Below, piece by piece: positions 1-7,371 of a DNA stretch of 15,291 nt. A model generated the notes under the pieces. The model had not been told where the DNA came from. It was given only the letters and a program-made list of their open reading frames with translations, and ran no database searches. The DNA comes from Halomonas sp. (GTDB lineage Bacteria; Pseudomonadota; Gammaproteobacteria; Pseudomonadales; Halomonadaceae): contig SKVX01000033.1 in assembly GCA_007129225.1 (NCBI GenBank), positions 1-15,291 on the forward strand, given 5' to 3'. Positions within the stretch are counted from its first letter, which is position 1, and every line of letters begins with the position of its first letter. The position numbers and the translations under genes were made by a program.

Positions 1-563
1 GACTCGGTATCGATTCCCACTTCCCGCTGGTTGATGATCGCCTTCTTGTGGGGATGGACGTACTCGATGGGATCCTCGACGCTGATGATATGGCCACCCA
101 CCGTCTCGTTGCGCTGCTGGATCATCGACGCCAGGGTGGTCGACTTGCCGGTACCGGTCCCACCGACCACGAACACCAGGCCACGCTTGAGATTGGCCAG
201 CTCACCCAGCTGTGGCGGCAAGGAGAGCTCTTCGAGATGGGGGATGTCGAAGGCGATCCGCCGGATCACCATGGCCAGCTGGCTGCGCTGCTGGAAGGCA
301 CTGACCCGGAAGCGGCCGAGCCCGGACAGGCTCAGGGCGAAGTTGGCTTCCCGGTCGACCCGGAAACGCTCACGCAATCCTTCCGGAATCGCCGTATTGA
401 CCAGCTCACGGACCTGGGCCAATGAGAGGCGCTGGTCGCCCAGCGCGGTCAGCTTCCCGGCGATCTTGATGGTGGGGGGAGCCTGTACCGAGATCAACAG
501 GTCCGATGCTTCCTTCTGGGCCATGATGCCCAGCAGTTGCTCCAACCATTCTTGTGCTGTCAT
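1..563 (-). CDS. pilU: PilU, type IV pilus retraction ATPase (5' part only; gene runs off the left edge)
   Basis: Cytoplasmic hexameric AAA-type motor that works with PilT to retract type IV pili. About 187 N-terminal codons are visible, roughly half of the usual length of about 370-380 aa; the C-terminal part lies outside the window. The protein starts MTAQEWLEQLLGIMAQKEAS. A PilT/PilU N-terminal PAS-like domain comes first, then a Walker A motif GGTGTGKST at about residues 132-140 and the acidic stretch ISVEDPIEYVHPHK near 160-173. The Walker A begins GGTGTG, where PilT has GPTGSG; with its position directly downstream of pilT this points to PilU rather than a second PilT. The ATG at 561-563 is preceded on the minus strand by an AAGGGAG-type ribosome binding site. 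It lies 50 bp after the pilT stop, so the two are probably cotranscribed. Confidence 0.93.
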   Translation of the reverse strand, partial: MTAQEWLEQLLGIMAQKEASDLLISVQAPPTIKIAGKLTALGDQRLSLAQVRELVNTAIPEGLRERFRVDREANFALSLSGLGRFRVSAFQQRSQLAMVIRRIAFDIPHLEELSLPPQLGELANLKRGLVFVVGGTGTGKSTTLASMIQQRNETVGGHIISVEDPIEYVHPHKKAIINQREVGIDTE

Positions 564-613
564 GTCCCTGCTCCCTTGCCTGTTTCTTTTGTCGCACTCT
601 AAATCAGCGGATC

Positions 614-1645
614 CTACGTCAGCATACCCTTGGCCCGGGCCTGAGCCTCTTCGCGGGTCACGACATTGTCAGTGACCAGCTTGGCCAGGGCCGAATCCAG
701 GGTCTGCATGCCCAGATTGCCACTGGTCTGGATCGCCGAGTAGATCTGCGCCACCTTGTCCTCGCGAATCAGGTTACGTACCGCGGCGTTGGCGATGAGG
801 ATCTCATGGGCGGCCACGCGCCCGCCGCTCTGGCGCTTGAGCAGGGTTTGGGAGATCACCGCCTGGAGTGACTCCGAGAGCATCGAGCGCACCATCGATT
901 TCTCCTCGCCAGGGAAGACGTCGATGATACGGTCGATGGTCTTGGCGGCGGAGGTGGTATGCAGGGTGCCGAACACCAGGTGACCGGTCTCGGCGGCGGT
1001 CAGCGCCAGCCGGATGGTTTCCAGGTCGCGCAGCTCGCCGACCAGAATCACGTCGGGATCCTCGCGCAGGGCGCTGCGCAAGGCCTGGGTGAAGCCGTGG
1101 GTATCGCGATGCACCTCGCGCTGATTGATCAGGCAGCGCTTGCTCCGGTGCACGAATTCCACCGGGTCTTCGATCGTGAGGATATGGTCATAGCGGTGAT
1201 CGTTGATATAGTCGATCATCGCTGCAAGCGTCGTGCTCTTGCCCGAGCCGGTGGGACCGGTAACGAGCACCAGGCCGCGGGGCATCAGAGCCAGTCGACG
1301 GAAGACGTCCCCCAGCGCCAAATCGTCCATGGTCAGCACTTCACTGGGAATGGTGCGAAAGACTGCGCCGGCGCCCCGGGCCTGGTTGAAGGCATTGACA
1401 CGGAAGCGCGCCACGCCCGGCACCTCGAAGGAGAAGTCGGTCTCGAAAAATTCCTCATAGTCGCGGCGCTGGCGGTCGCCCATGATGTCGTAGATCAGCT
1501 TGCGGACTTCCCGGTCCTCCATCGCCGGCACATTGAGCCGCCGAATGTCGCCATCGACGCGGATCATGGGCGGCAGACCGGCCGACAGATGCAGGTCGGA
1601 TGCGTTCTGTTTTGCCGAGAACGCCAGCAGTTCGGTAATATCCAT
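614..1645 (-). CDS. pilT: PilT, type IV pilus twitching motility/retraction ATPase
   Basis: Hexameric ATPase at the pilus base that depolymerises PilA, powering twitching motility and DNA uptake. The 343-aa product has the normal PilT length. The PAS-like N-terminal domain covers about residues 1-115. Walker A GPTGSGKST is at 130-138, the Asp box ILTIEDPVEF at 155-164, Walker B DPDVILVGELRD at 196-207, the His box AETGHLVFGTLHT at 218-230, and the C-terminal AVRNLIRE retraction motif at 288-295. The start was set at ATG 1643-1645 (MDITELLAFSAKQ), the usual PilT N-terminus; an in-frame ATG ten codons upstream adds residues not typical of the family. A GGGAGCAGGGGAA stretch precedes the chosen ATG. 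pilU follows 50 bp downstream, and the gene diverges from the yggS-like gene. All catalytic motifs are intact. Confidence 0.97.
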   Translation of the reverse strand: MDITELLAFSAKQNASDLHLSAGLPPMIRVDGDIRRLNVPAMEDREVRKLIYDIMGDRQRRDYEEFFETDFSFEVPGVARFRVNAFNQARGAGAVFRTIPSEVLTMDDLALGDVFRRLALMPRGLVLVTGPTGSGKSTTLAAMIDYINDHRYDHILTIEDPVEFVHRSKRCLINQREVHRDTHGFTQALRSALREDPDVILVGELRDLETIRLALTAAETGHLVFGTLHTTSAAKTIDRIIDVFPGEEKSMVRSMLSESLQAVISQTLLKRQSGGRVAAHEILIANAAVRNLIREDKVAQIYSAIQTSGNLGMQTLDSALAKLVTDNVVTREEAQARAKGMLT

Positions 1646-1678
1646 GCGGTTCCCCTGCTCCCAGGTAAGGTTCACTCC

Positions 1679-1687
1679 AGTATGCCA
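1679..1687 (-). promoter_or_regulatory. Possible extended -10 element for pilT-pilU
   Basis: Read on the minus strand, the 67-bp divergent spacer contains TGGCATACT, an extended -10-like element (TGn followed by CATACT). It would place a start site about 25-30 nt before the chosen pilT ATG. No convincing -35 hexamer is present. This is a pattern match only. Confidence 0.25.
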
Positions 1688-1712
1688 GACCTTTTGACAT
1701 GAAGGACTTCAG

Positions 1713-2429
1713 GTGAGTAATACCACGAATCTCATTCTCTGTGAGTCCCTGGCTGCCGCCCGCGCGCGGCTGGTCGATGCCCTCGCGGCAGCCGGGCGCC
1801 CGGCCGATGACGCACGATTGCTGGCGGTCAGCAAGACCAAGCCGGCCGCCATGATCCGGGAAGCATGGGAGCAGGGACAGCGGGACTTCGGCGAGAACTA
1901 CGTTCAGGAAGCACTCGCCAAGCAGGGCGAACTTGGGGACCTCGAGGGTATCGTCTGGCATTTCATCGGCCCCCTGCAATCCAACAAGACCCGGGAGGTG
2001 GCCGAGCACTTTGCCTGGGTACACAGCGTCGAGCGTGAGAAGATCGCCCGGCGACTGAACGATCAACGCCCCACAGAGCTCGGCCCCCTGGACATCTGTC
2101 TGCAGGTCAATATCAGTGCCGAACCGAGCAAGTCCGGGGTCATGCTCGAGGAATTGCCGGGACTGGCAGAAGCCGTGCTGTCGATGCCATCACTCCGGCT
2201 GCGGGGGCTGATGGCCATTCCTGCTCCTGCCGAGGAGGCATCGGCCCAGCGGGAGCCCTTCGCCCATCTGCGTCAGGCGCTGGAGAGATTACGCGAGACA
2301 TTTCCAGAGGCACCGCTGGATACCCTGTCGATGGGAATGAGCGCCGATCTGGAAGCCGCCGTGGCGGAAGGGGCCACTCTGGTACGATTGGGAACCGCCA
2401 TCTTTGGCGAGCGGGACCGCACATCCTGA
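1713..2429 (+). CDS. yggS: YggS/PLPBP family pyridoxal-phosphate homeostasis protein
   Basis: Non-catalytic PLP-binding protein of the alanine-racemase-like TIM-barrel fold, involved in vitamin B6 and amino/keto-acid balance in the cytoplasm. The product is 238 aa, typical for the family. The PLP lysine is expected at K41 in LLAVSKTKP. Other family signatures are FGENYVQE (residues 59-66), WHFIGPLQSNK in the middle, and the C-terminal phosphate-binding stretch SMGMSADLEAAVAEGATLVR followed by GTAIFGER. The start is GTG 1713-1715 with AAGGA six bases upstream; the next in-frame ATG would delete the PLP lysine. It sits between pilT (divergent) and proC (same strand, 69 bp downstream), the arrangement known in Pseudomonas. 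Enzymatic racemase activity is not expected. Confidence 0.95.
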   Translation: MSNTTNLILCESLAAARARLVDALAAAGRPADDARLLAVSKTKPAAMIREAWEQGQRDFGENYVQEALAKQGELGDLEGIVWHFIGPLQSNKTREVAEHFAWVHSVEREKIARRLNDQRPTELGPLDICLQVNISAEPSKSGVMLEELPGLAEAVLSMPSLRLRGLMAIPAPAEEASAQREPFAHLRQALERLRETFPEAPLDTLSMGMSADLEAAVAEGATLVRLGTAIFGERDRTS

Positions 2430-2498
2430 ACACGAGACAAAGCGTCGTGCGTACCGGCATCTGGTCGGTCGCTTCATAACGAAAAAGGACAGATCGCT

Positions 2499-3323
2499 AT
2501 GGCCAGCAGAGTCACCTTCATCGGCGCCGGCAACATGGCCAGCGCCATCATTGGCGGCATGATCGACAGTGGCCACCCGGCCACCGGCATTACTGCCACT
2601 TCTCCCAGCGATGCCTTCCTGGCGCCGATCCATGAACGCTACGGGATTCGTACCAATACCGATAATGCCGCAGCGGTACGAGACGCTGACGTGGTGGTAC
2701 TGGCCGTCAAGCCCCAGGTCATGAGAGAAGTTTGCGAAGGCTTGAGCGATACCCTTCAGCGCCAGCGCCCGCTGGTCATTTCGGTGGCCGCCGGCATCGA
2801 TGCTGCCACCCTGCAAGCCTGGATGGGTGGCGGCACACCACTGGTCCGCTGCATGCCCAATACTCCCTCCCTGGTCGGTGCCGGTGCCGCCGGGCTGTAT
2901 GCCACAACCGAAGTCACCGACGAACAACGTAACCAGGCCAGCGACCTGCTTGGCGCCGTCGGCCTGGTCGAGTGGGTCGATGAGGAGTCCCTGCTGGATG
3001 CCGTCACCGCCGTTTCCGGCAGTGGCCCTGCCTATTTCTTCCTGATGTTCGAAGCCATGGAAGAGGCCGGCGCGAAACTGGGCCTGCCCGCCGAGACGGC
3101 CCGCCGCCTGGCGATCCAGACCGCGTTCGGCGCAGCGCGCATGGCCCAGGAGAGCGAGCTGACACCGGCTCGTCTCAAGCGTAACGTCATGTCGCCCGGC
3201 GGCACCACCGAGCGCGCCGTTGAGCACCTCGAGCAGGCGGGCCTGCGCGACATGATGATCGCTGCCATGGAGGCCTGCGCCAACCGTGCCCGCGAGATGG
3301 GTGACGAATTCGCACAGCGCTAG
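2499..3323 (+). CDS. proC: Pyrroline-5-carboxylate reductase
   Basis: Catalyses NAD(P)H-dependent reduction of 1-pyrroline-5-carboxylate to L-proline, the last step of proline synthesis. The 274-aa product has the standard length. The N-terminal Rossmann domain carries GAGNMASA at residues 9-16, then VVVLAVKPQ at 65-73 and RCMPNTP at 117-123. The C-terminal dimerisation/active-site domain carries AVSGSGPAYF at 171-180 and SPGGTTERA at 232-240, the P5C reductase signature. The ATG has AAAAAGGA about 8 bases upstream. In moderate halophiles proline can also serve as an osmolyte, but nothing here shows osmotic control. Nothing looks broken. Confidence 0.98.
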   Translation: MASRVTFIGAGNMASAIIGGMIDSGHPATGITATSPSDAFLAPIHERYGIRTNTDNAAAVRDADVVVLAVKPQVMREVCEGLSDTLQRQRPLVISVAAGIDAATLQAWMGGGTPLVRCMPNTPSLVGAGAAGLYATTEVTDEQRNQASDLLGAVGLVEWVDEESLLDAVTAVSGSGPAYFFLMFEAMEEAGAKLGLPAETARRLAIQTAFGAARMAQESELTPARLKRNVMSPGGTTERAVEHLEQAGLRDMMIAAMEACANRAREMGDEFAQR

Positions 3324-3329
3324 CGCTTA

Positions 3330-3357
3330 GAGGCCGACCGCAGCTTGCGGCGGCCTC
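3330..3357 (+). terminator. GC-rich hairpin after proC (processing/attenuation stem rather than a clear terminator)
   Basis: GAGGCCG pairs with CGGCCTC and the inner CCGC pairs with GCGG around an AGCTT loop, with one bulged A, giving an 11-bp stem starting 7 bases after the proC stop. It is followed by CCCCGACA, not a T-run, so efficient intrinsic termination is unlikely. It may protect the proC mRNA 3' end or attenuate read-through into the yggT-like gene. Confidence 0.5.
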
Positions 3358-3384
3358 CCCCGACACGAGAGAAAGGAGCCGAAC

Positions 3385-3966
3385 ATGGGAAATGCTGGCC
3401 TGTTGCTGGTCAACACCCTGATCAACATCTATCTGTTTCTGATGATGCTGCGCTTTCTGCTGCAGGCATCACAGGCCGATTACTACAATCCCATCAGCCA
3501 GTCGGTGGTGAAGATCACCCAACCGGTGGTCCGCCCCTTCCAGAGTTTCCTGGGCCCGGTGATGGGCCGCTTCGACCTGGCGACCCTGGCCGCCGCCTTC
3601 GTGCTCAAGGCGATCAGCATCGTGGTGATCCTGCAGATCGCCGGCTTCGGCATGCCGCCGATAGCCAATGTCGCCATCGGCGCGGTGGCCGCCATCGCCA
3701 ATGCGATTCTCAAGATCTATTTCTTCGCCCTGATCGTGATGATCATACTCAGCTGGGTGGCCCCCAACGCGAGTCATCCAGGTGCATTGCTGGTCATGCA
3801 GCTGGTGGAACCGATCATGGCACCGGTGCGCAAGGTCATTCCGCCGCTGGGCATGATCGACCTGTCGCCGATCGTGGTGTTCATCGCCATCAGCATCATC
3901 GATGGTATCGTGGTTGGCGCCCTGACCCGTGCCGCCGGTATCGCCGGAGCCCTGGTCGGCCTGTAA
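3385..3966 (+). CDS. yggT: YggT family integral membrane protein
   Basis: Inner-membrane protein of the YggT (Ycf19-related) family, of poorly defined function; family members have been linked to osmotic tolerance and to envelope or division-site organisation. The 193-aa product contains two YggT repeats. The first has a hydrophobic helix near residues 4-25 followed by NPISQSVVKITQPVVRPF. The second has a helix near 108-127 followed by a VEPIMAPVRKVIPP stretch and the hallmark GMIDLSPIVV near 155-164. Further hydrophobic stretches near 64-86, 88-106 and 160-180 suggest four to five membrane segments. The ATG follows a strong AAAGGAG site. The proC-yggT order is common in gammaproteobacteria. 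Confidence 0.93.
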   Translation: MGNAGLLLVNTLINIYLFLMMLRFLLQASQADYYNPISQSVVKITQPVVRPFQSFLGPVMGRFDLATLAAAFVLKAISIVVILQIAGFGMPPIANVAIGAVAAIANAILKIYFFALIVMIILSWVAPNASHPGALLVMQLVEPIMAPVRKVIPPLGMIDLSPIVVFIAISIIDGIVVGALTRAAGIAGALVGL

Positions 3967-4015
3967 GCCCGTGTCGACCCTTACCGGACCTCAACGACAG
4001 GACGCCGAATCACCG

Positions 4016-5173
4016 ATGCCCGAGATTCCCGCCGACTCGGTCGGCCTGGTGACGCCACAGACGGCGCACTTCGACGCCCCACTGGAGCTGGCCTGCGGCA
4101 AGACGCTGCCGGCCTATGATCTCGTCTATGAAACCTACGGCACGCTCAACGCCGAGCGGACCAATGCCGTACTGATCTGCCATGCGCTATCGGGTCACCA
4201 TCATGCCGCGGGGTTCCATGCTGCCGACGAGCGCAAGCCGGGCTGGTGGGACGCCCATATCGGACCCGGGAAATCCATCGATACCAATCGCTTCTTCGTG
4301 GTCTCGCTGAACAACCTGGGGGGCTGCCACGGCAGCACCGGCCCCGTCAGTGTCAATCCGCAGACCGGCCGTCAGTGGGGGCCTGACTTTCCGATGATGA
4401 CGGTGGGCGATTGGGTTCACAGCCAGGCACGCCTGGCCGATCGCCTGGGTATCGAGCGCTTCGCCGCCGTGATCGGCGGCAGCCTGGGTGGCATGCAAGT
4501 ACTGCAATGGAGCCTGGCCTACCCCGAGCGCATCGCCAATGCGGCGGTGATTGCCGCCACGCCAAAACTGTCGGCACAGAACATCGCCTTCAATGAAGTG
4601 GCACGCCAGGCCATTCGTTCCGACCCCGACTTTCACGACGGCTGGTACAACGAGCACGGCAAGGTCCCGCGCCGTGGGCTCAAGCTGGCACGGATGGTGG
4701 GACATATCACCTACCTGTCGGAAGATGCCATGGGCAGCAAGTTCGGCCGCGACCTGCGCAGCGAGGATCTCAACTTCGGCTACGGCGTGGAGTTCCAGGT
4801 GGAGTCCTACCTACGGCATCAAGGCGATACCTTCTCGAGCTCCTTCGATGCCAACACCTATCTGCTGATGACCAAGGCCCTCGACTATTTCGATCCGGCC
4901 GCGGTACACGGCGGCGTCCTGGCCAAGGCGGTGAAGCCGGCGAAGAGCCCCTTCCTGGTAGTCAGCTTCACCAGCGACTGGCGCTTCCCCCCCTCCCGCT
5001 CCCGGGAGCTGGCCAACGCCTTGATCCGGGCCGGCAAGTCGGTCAGCTATGTGAACATCGACTCTCCCCACGGCCATGACGCCTTCCTCCTCCCGGAGCC
5101 ACGCTATCAGGCCGTCTTCGCCGCCTTCATGTCCCGCGCGGCCCGGGAACTGGGCCTGGAGGAGCGCACATGA
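4016..5173 (+). CDS. metX: MetX, homoserine O-acyltransferase (acetyl or succinyl)
   Basis: Alpha/beta-hydrolase-fold enzyme that acylates homoserine, the first committed step of methionine synthesis. The nucleophile Ser156 lies in GGSLGGMQ, with Asp321 in FTSDWRF and His354 in SPHGHDAF completing the triad. Other family landmarks are NAVLICHALSGHHHA and NNLGGCHGSTGP. In Pseudomonas, MetX-fold enzymes next to metW use succinyl-CoA, so a succinyltransferase is plausible; the acyl donor cannot be read with certainty here. The start was placed at ATG 4016 (MPEIPADSVGLVTPQ), which matches the N-terminus of Pseudomonas MetX and gives 385 aa. The reading frame is open further upstream, and GTG 3971 would add 15 residues; neither start has a good ribosome binding site. 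The stop overlaps metW by 4 bp. Confidence 0.95.
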   Translation: MPEIPADSVGLVTPQTAHFDAPLELACGKTLPAYDLVYETYGTLNAERTNAVLICHALSGHHHAAGFHAADERKPGWWDAHIGPGKSIDTNRFFVVSLNNLGGCHGSTGPVSVNPQTGRQWGPDFPMMTVGDWVHSQARLADRLGIERFAAVIGGSLGGMQVLQWSLAYPERIANAAVIAATPKLSAQNIAFNEVARQAIRSDPDFHDGWYNEHGKVPRRGLKLARMVGHITYLSEDAMGSKFGRDLRSEDLNFGYGVEFQVESYLRHQGDTFSSSFDANTYLLMTKALDYFDPAAVHGGVLAKAVKPAKSPFLVVSFTSDWRFPPSRSRELANALIRAGKSVSYVNIDSPHGHDAFLLPEPRYQAVFAAFMSRAARELGLEERT

Positions 5174-5772
5174 TGCGAGCCGACCTGGAACTGATTCACC
5201 GCTGGATCCCCAAAGGAGCGCACATCCTCGACCTGGCCTGCGGCGACGGCACCCTGCTCGAGGCGTTGGCCCGGGACAAGGGTGTCAGCGGCTATGGCCT
5301 GGAGATCGACCCGGCGGGCATCACCGCCTGCATCGAAAAGGGCGTCAACGTCATCGAGCAGAACCTCGACGAGGGCCTGGTGAACTTCGAGGATGACACC
5401 TACGACCTGGTGGTCATGACCCAGGCGCTGCAGGCGCTGCGCCGCCCCGACAGGATGCTCGACGAGATGCTGCGGGTCGCCGACGAATGCATCATCACCT
5501 TCCCCAACTTCGCCTACTGGCGGCACCGGGTACATCTCGGCATCCGCGGCTACATGCCGGTCTCCAAGACGCTGCCCCATGCCTGGTACGATACCCCCAA
5601 CATTCACCTGTCGACCTTCAACGACTTCGAGCACCTGTGTCGCGAGAAGGGGCTGACGATCACTGACCGGGCCGTGGGGATACGCGATCATGAAGGTCAC
5701 TGGGCTTCGCGGCTCTGGCCCAACCTGTTCGGCGAAATCGCCATCTTCCGCATCAGCCGGCAGCGGAAATAA
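5170..5772 (+). CDS. metW: MetW, SAM-dependent methyltransferase-like methionine biosynthesis protein
   Basis: Partner of MetX; the family resembles class I SAM-dependent methyltransferases and is genetically linked to methionine synthesis, though its exact reaction is unsettled. The 200-aa product shows a SAM-binding motif I ILDLACGDGTLL at residues 19-30, an acidic end of strand 2 in GYGLEID (41-47), and the MetW-typical YDLVVMTQALQALRRPD and FPNFAYWRHR stretches. The start ATG overlaps the metX stop (ATGA); a second ATG follows immediately at 5173. The overlap implies translational coupling and equal amounts of the two products. It is followed at 40 bp by the DUF4426 gene. Confidence 0.96.
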   Translation: MMRADLELIHRWIPKGAHILDLACGDGTLLEALARDKGVSGYGLEIDPAGITACIEKGVNVIEQNLDEGLVNFEDDTYDLVVMTQALQALRRPDRMLDEMLRVADECIITFPNFAYWRHRVHLGIRGYMPVSKTLPHAWYDTPNIHLSTFNDFEHLCREKGLTITDRAVGIRDHEGHWASRLWPNLFGEIAIFRISRQRK

Positions 5773-5812
5773 GCCCCGGCGCGCAGACCGGCTGCGACAA
5801 GAGAGAATCACG

Positions 5813-6268
5813 ATGAAATATCCAACCAGCCTGGCCCACATCGCTTGCCTGCTGCTCCTCTGCCTGGCTCTGCCCTTGCAGGCCCAGCAGTACGAACAGG
5901 TAGGCGACTATCAAGTGCACTACAGCGCCGTCAGCACCAGCTTTCTCAGCGCGGAGGTGGCCGCCGAGCATGGCATCCAGCGCAGTCCCGCCATGGCGCT
6001 GGTCAATGTCAGCGTGCTCGAAGCCCTCGAGGATGGCACCATGCGGGCGGTGAACGCCCCGGTCAGCGGCAAGGTCGGCACAGTGGGCGATGGCTCCCCC
6101 TCCCCTCTCTCCTTCCGCTCGCTGCGCACCGGCGACAGCGTGTCGCAGGTTGCGGTCTTCCGTATCATTGAGGATGAGCCCATGCGCTTCGACCTCGAGG
6201 TACGCTACGACCGCAACCAGGCACCCGCCGAGGTCGGTTTCATCCAGCGATTCACCATCGACCGGTGA
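5813..6268 (+). CDS. Secreted DUF4426 family protein
   Basis: Predicted periplasmic protein of unknown function. The 151-aa product begins MKYPTSLAHIACLLLLCLAL and has a classic signal peptide with a likely cleavage after the LQA at residues 22-24. The third lipobox position before C17 is Leu, so it is not a clear lipoprotein. The mature part contains VHYSAVSTSFLSAEVAAEHG, a conserved DUF4426-type opening, and an RSPAMALVNVSV strand. I recall the same family following metW in Pseudomonas. The ATG at 5813 was chosen because longer in-frame starts lie inside metW and would bury the signal peptide; AGAGAGAA precedes it. It probably belongs to the metXW transcript, but a role in methionine metabolism is unproven. 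Confidence 0.85.
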   Translation: MKYPTSLAHIACLLLLCLALPLQAQQYEQVGDYQVHYSAVSTSFLSAEVAAEHGIQRSPAMALVNVSVLEALEDGTMRAVNAPVSGKVGTVGDGSPSPLSFRSLRTGDSVSQVAVFRIIEDEPMRFDLEVRYDRNQAPAEVGFIQRFTIDR

Positions 6269-6606
6269 GCCCAGCGCCTACCACCATCATCGCTCGACGC
6301 TCTCAGCTCGACGCCACCTCGGCACTGGGTCTACGCCTGCCTGACGGGCGCGACGTGCTGCTGGTGACGGTGCACGGGCGCATCAGCGCCTTCGTCAATC
6401 GCTGCCCCCACCAGCGGGTCGCGCTGCAGGCGGCGCCGAACGTCTTTCTCGAAGCGGGCGGGGAACTGATCCAGTGCGCCATGCACGGCGCCCTGTTCCT
6501 GCCCGACACCGGGGAGTGCGTCTTCGGTCCCTGCCAAGGGCGCCACCTGGAGCCGCTAGCGATTTCAGTCGATGCCGAGGGCCATATCCAGCTGGCGGGT
6601 GAGTGA
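6265..6606 (+). CDS. Small Rieske-type [2Fe-2S] ferredoxin-like protein
   Basis: The 113-aa protein is essentially one Rieske domain. The cluster ligands are C47 and H49 in CPHQRVAL and C71 and H74 in CAMHGALFLPDTG, with GPCQGRHLEPLAI forming the usual closing strand. There is no signal peptide or membrane segment, so a cytoplasmic electron-transfer or redox-sensor subunit is likely; the partner is unknown. The start is GTG 6265-6267, overlapping the DUF4426 stop (GTGA), which argues for cotranslation with the upstream gene. Its last 42 bp overlap the 3' end of the convergent sfsA gene. Family membership is clear; function is not. Confidence 0.88.
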   Translation: MSPAPTTIIARRSQLDATSALGLRLPDGRDVLLVTVHGRISAFVNRCPHQRVALQAAPNVFLEAGGELIQCAMHGALFLPDTGECVFGPCQGRHLEPLAISVDAEGHIQLAGE

Positions 6607-7341
6607 AACGGGCAGCGCCTCGGCCAGCTGAATCGACTGCGGCGCCCCCTCGAGGCAATCCACCCGGCAGCCATGGGCCAGAATTTCTACCCCGCGTTCC
6701 GCTGCCTCGCCCAGTGCCAGGGCATAGGCGGGGTCAAGGTGTGAGGCGGCGGCCACGTCGCCGATGCCGGTATGGGCGACACAGAACAGCAGTACCGCCC
6801 GGTGGCCCTGGGCCACGAGATCCCCCAGCACCCCTAGGTGTCGTCGCCCCCGCTCGCTCACCGCATCGGGGAAGTAGCCATGGCAATCGCTCTCCTTGAG
6901 GGTGACCTGCTTGACCTCGACATAGGCGGTTCCCCGCAGCGGATCGTCCAGGCGGAAATCGAGCCGGCTGGCGCCTGTCCCCGTTGCCGCCGCCACCTTC
7001 GCCTCTCGCTTCAGCGTGGCATAGCCCGCCAAGGACGCCACCTGCCCTCCGCGCAACGCCTCTTCGACGATACGGTTGGCCCGTCCGGTATGCACCGACG
7101 CGAACGCCAGGCTACCGTCAGGCTGGGGCAACTCGATCAACTCCCAGGTCCAGTCCAGCTTGCGCGCCGGGTTGTCGCTGGGTGCCAACCAGACGCGGCA
7201 GCCCGGCACGTTCACCGCACGCATGGAGCCGGTATTGGGACAATGGGCTACCACCTCGCGTCCGTCGGCGAGGCGCACATCGGCCAGGAAACGCTTGTAG
7301 CGGCGCAGCAGGGTGCCGGGCACCAGCTCGGGATAGTCCAT
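6565..7341 (-). CDS. sfsA: SfsA family protein (sugar fermentation stimulation protein A homologue)
   Basis: The 258-aa product shares the SfsA landmarks: LLRRYKRFLADV near residues 11-22, CPNTGSM at 34-40, the nuclease-like RLDFRLDD at 126-133, VEVKQVTLKE at 141-150 and FPDAVSERGRRHL at 157-169. In E. coli SfsA is described as a DNA-binding protein affecting maltose metabolism; its biochemical activity is uncertain. The protein is about 24 residues longer than E. coli SfsA (234 aa), mostly from insertions plus a C-terminal tail after LPVSL. That tail is encoded in the stretch overlapping the convergent Rieske gene. A strong GGAGG precedes the ATG. It follows the aminotransferase gene by 30 bp, so the two likely form an operon. 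Confidence 0.94.
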   Translation of the reverse strand: MDYPELVPGTLLRRYKRFLADVRLADGREVVAHCPNTGSMRAVNVPGCRVWLAPSDNPARKLDWTWELIELPQPDGSLAFASVHTGRANRIVEEALRGGQVASLAGYATLKREAKVAAATGTGASRLDFRLDDPLRGTAYVEVKQVTLKESDCHGYFPDAVSERGRRHLGVLGDLVAQGHRAVLLFCVAHTGIGDVAAASHLDPAYALALGEAAERGVEILAHGCRVDCLEGAPQSIQLAEALPVSLTRQLDMALGID

Positions 7342-7371
7342 GGAAAAACCTCCGATTAATTGCTGCGCCCG

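Noticed and set aside
959..1702. Long plus-strand open frame antisense to pilT (and similar frames opposite proC, metX, cbrA and cbrB)
   Set aside because: These are GC-rich codon-position shadows of well-supported genes with no recognisable domains or ribosome binding sites.
1694..1723. Perfect TTGACA -35 with TAATAC at 18 bp upstream of the yggS-like gene
   Set aside because: The implied start of transcription would fall inside the coding region after the GTG start and its AAGGA site, and no usable later start keeps the PLP lysine.
5690..5812. N-terminal extension of the DUF4426 protein into metW
   Set aside because: It would put about 41 residues in front of an otherwise clear signal peptide and is the shadow frame of metW.
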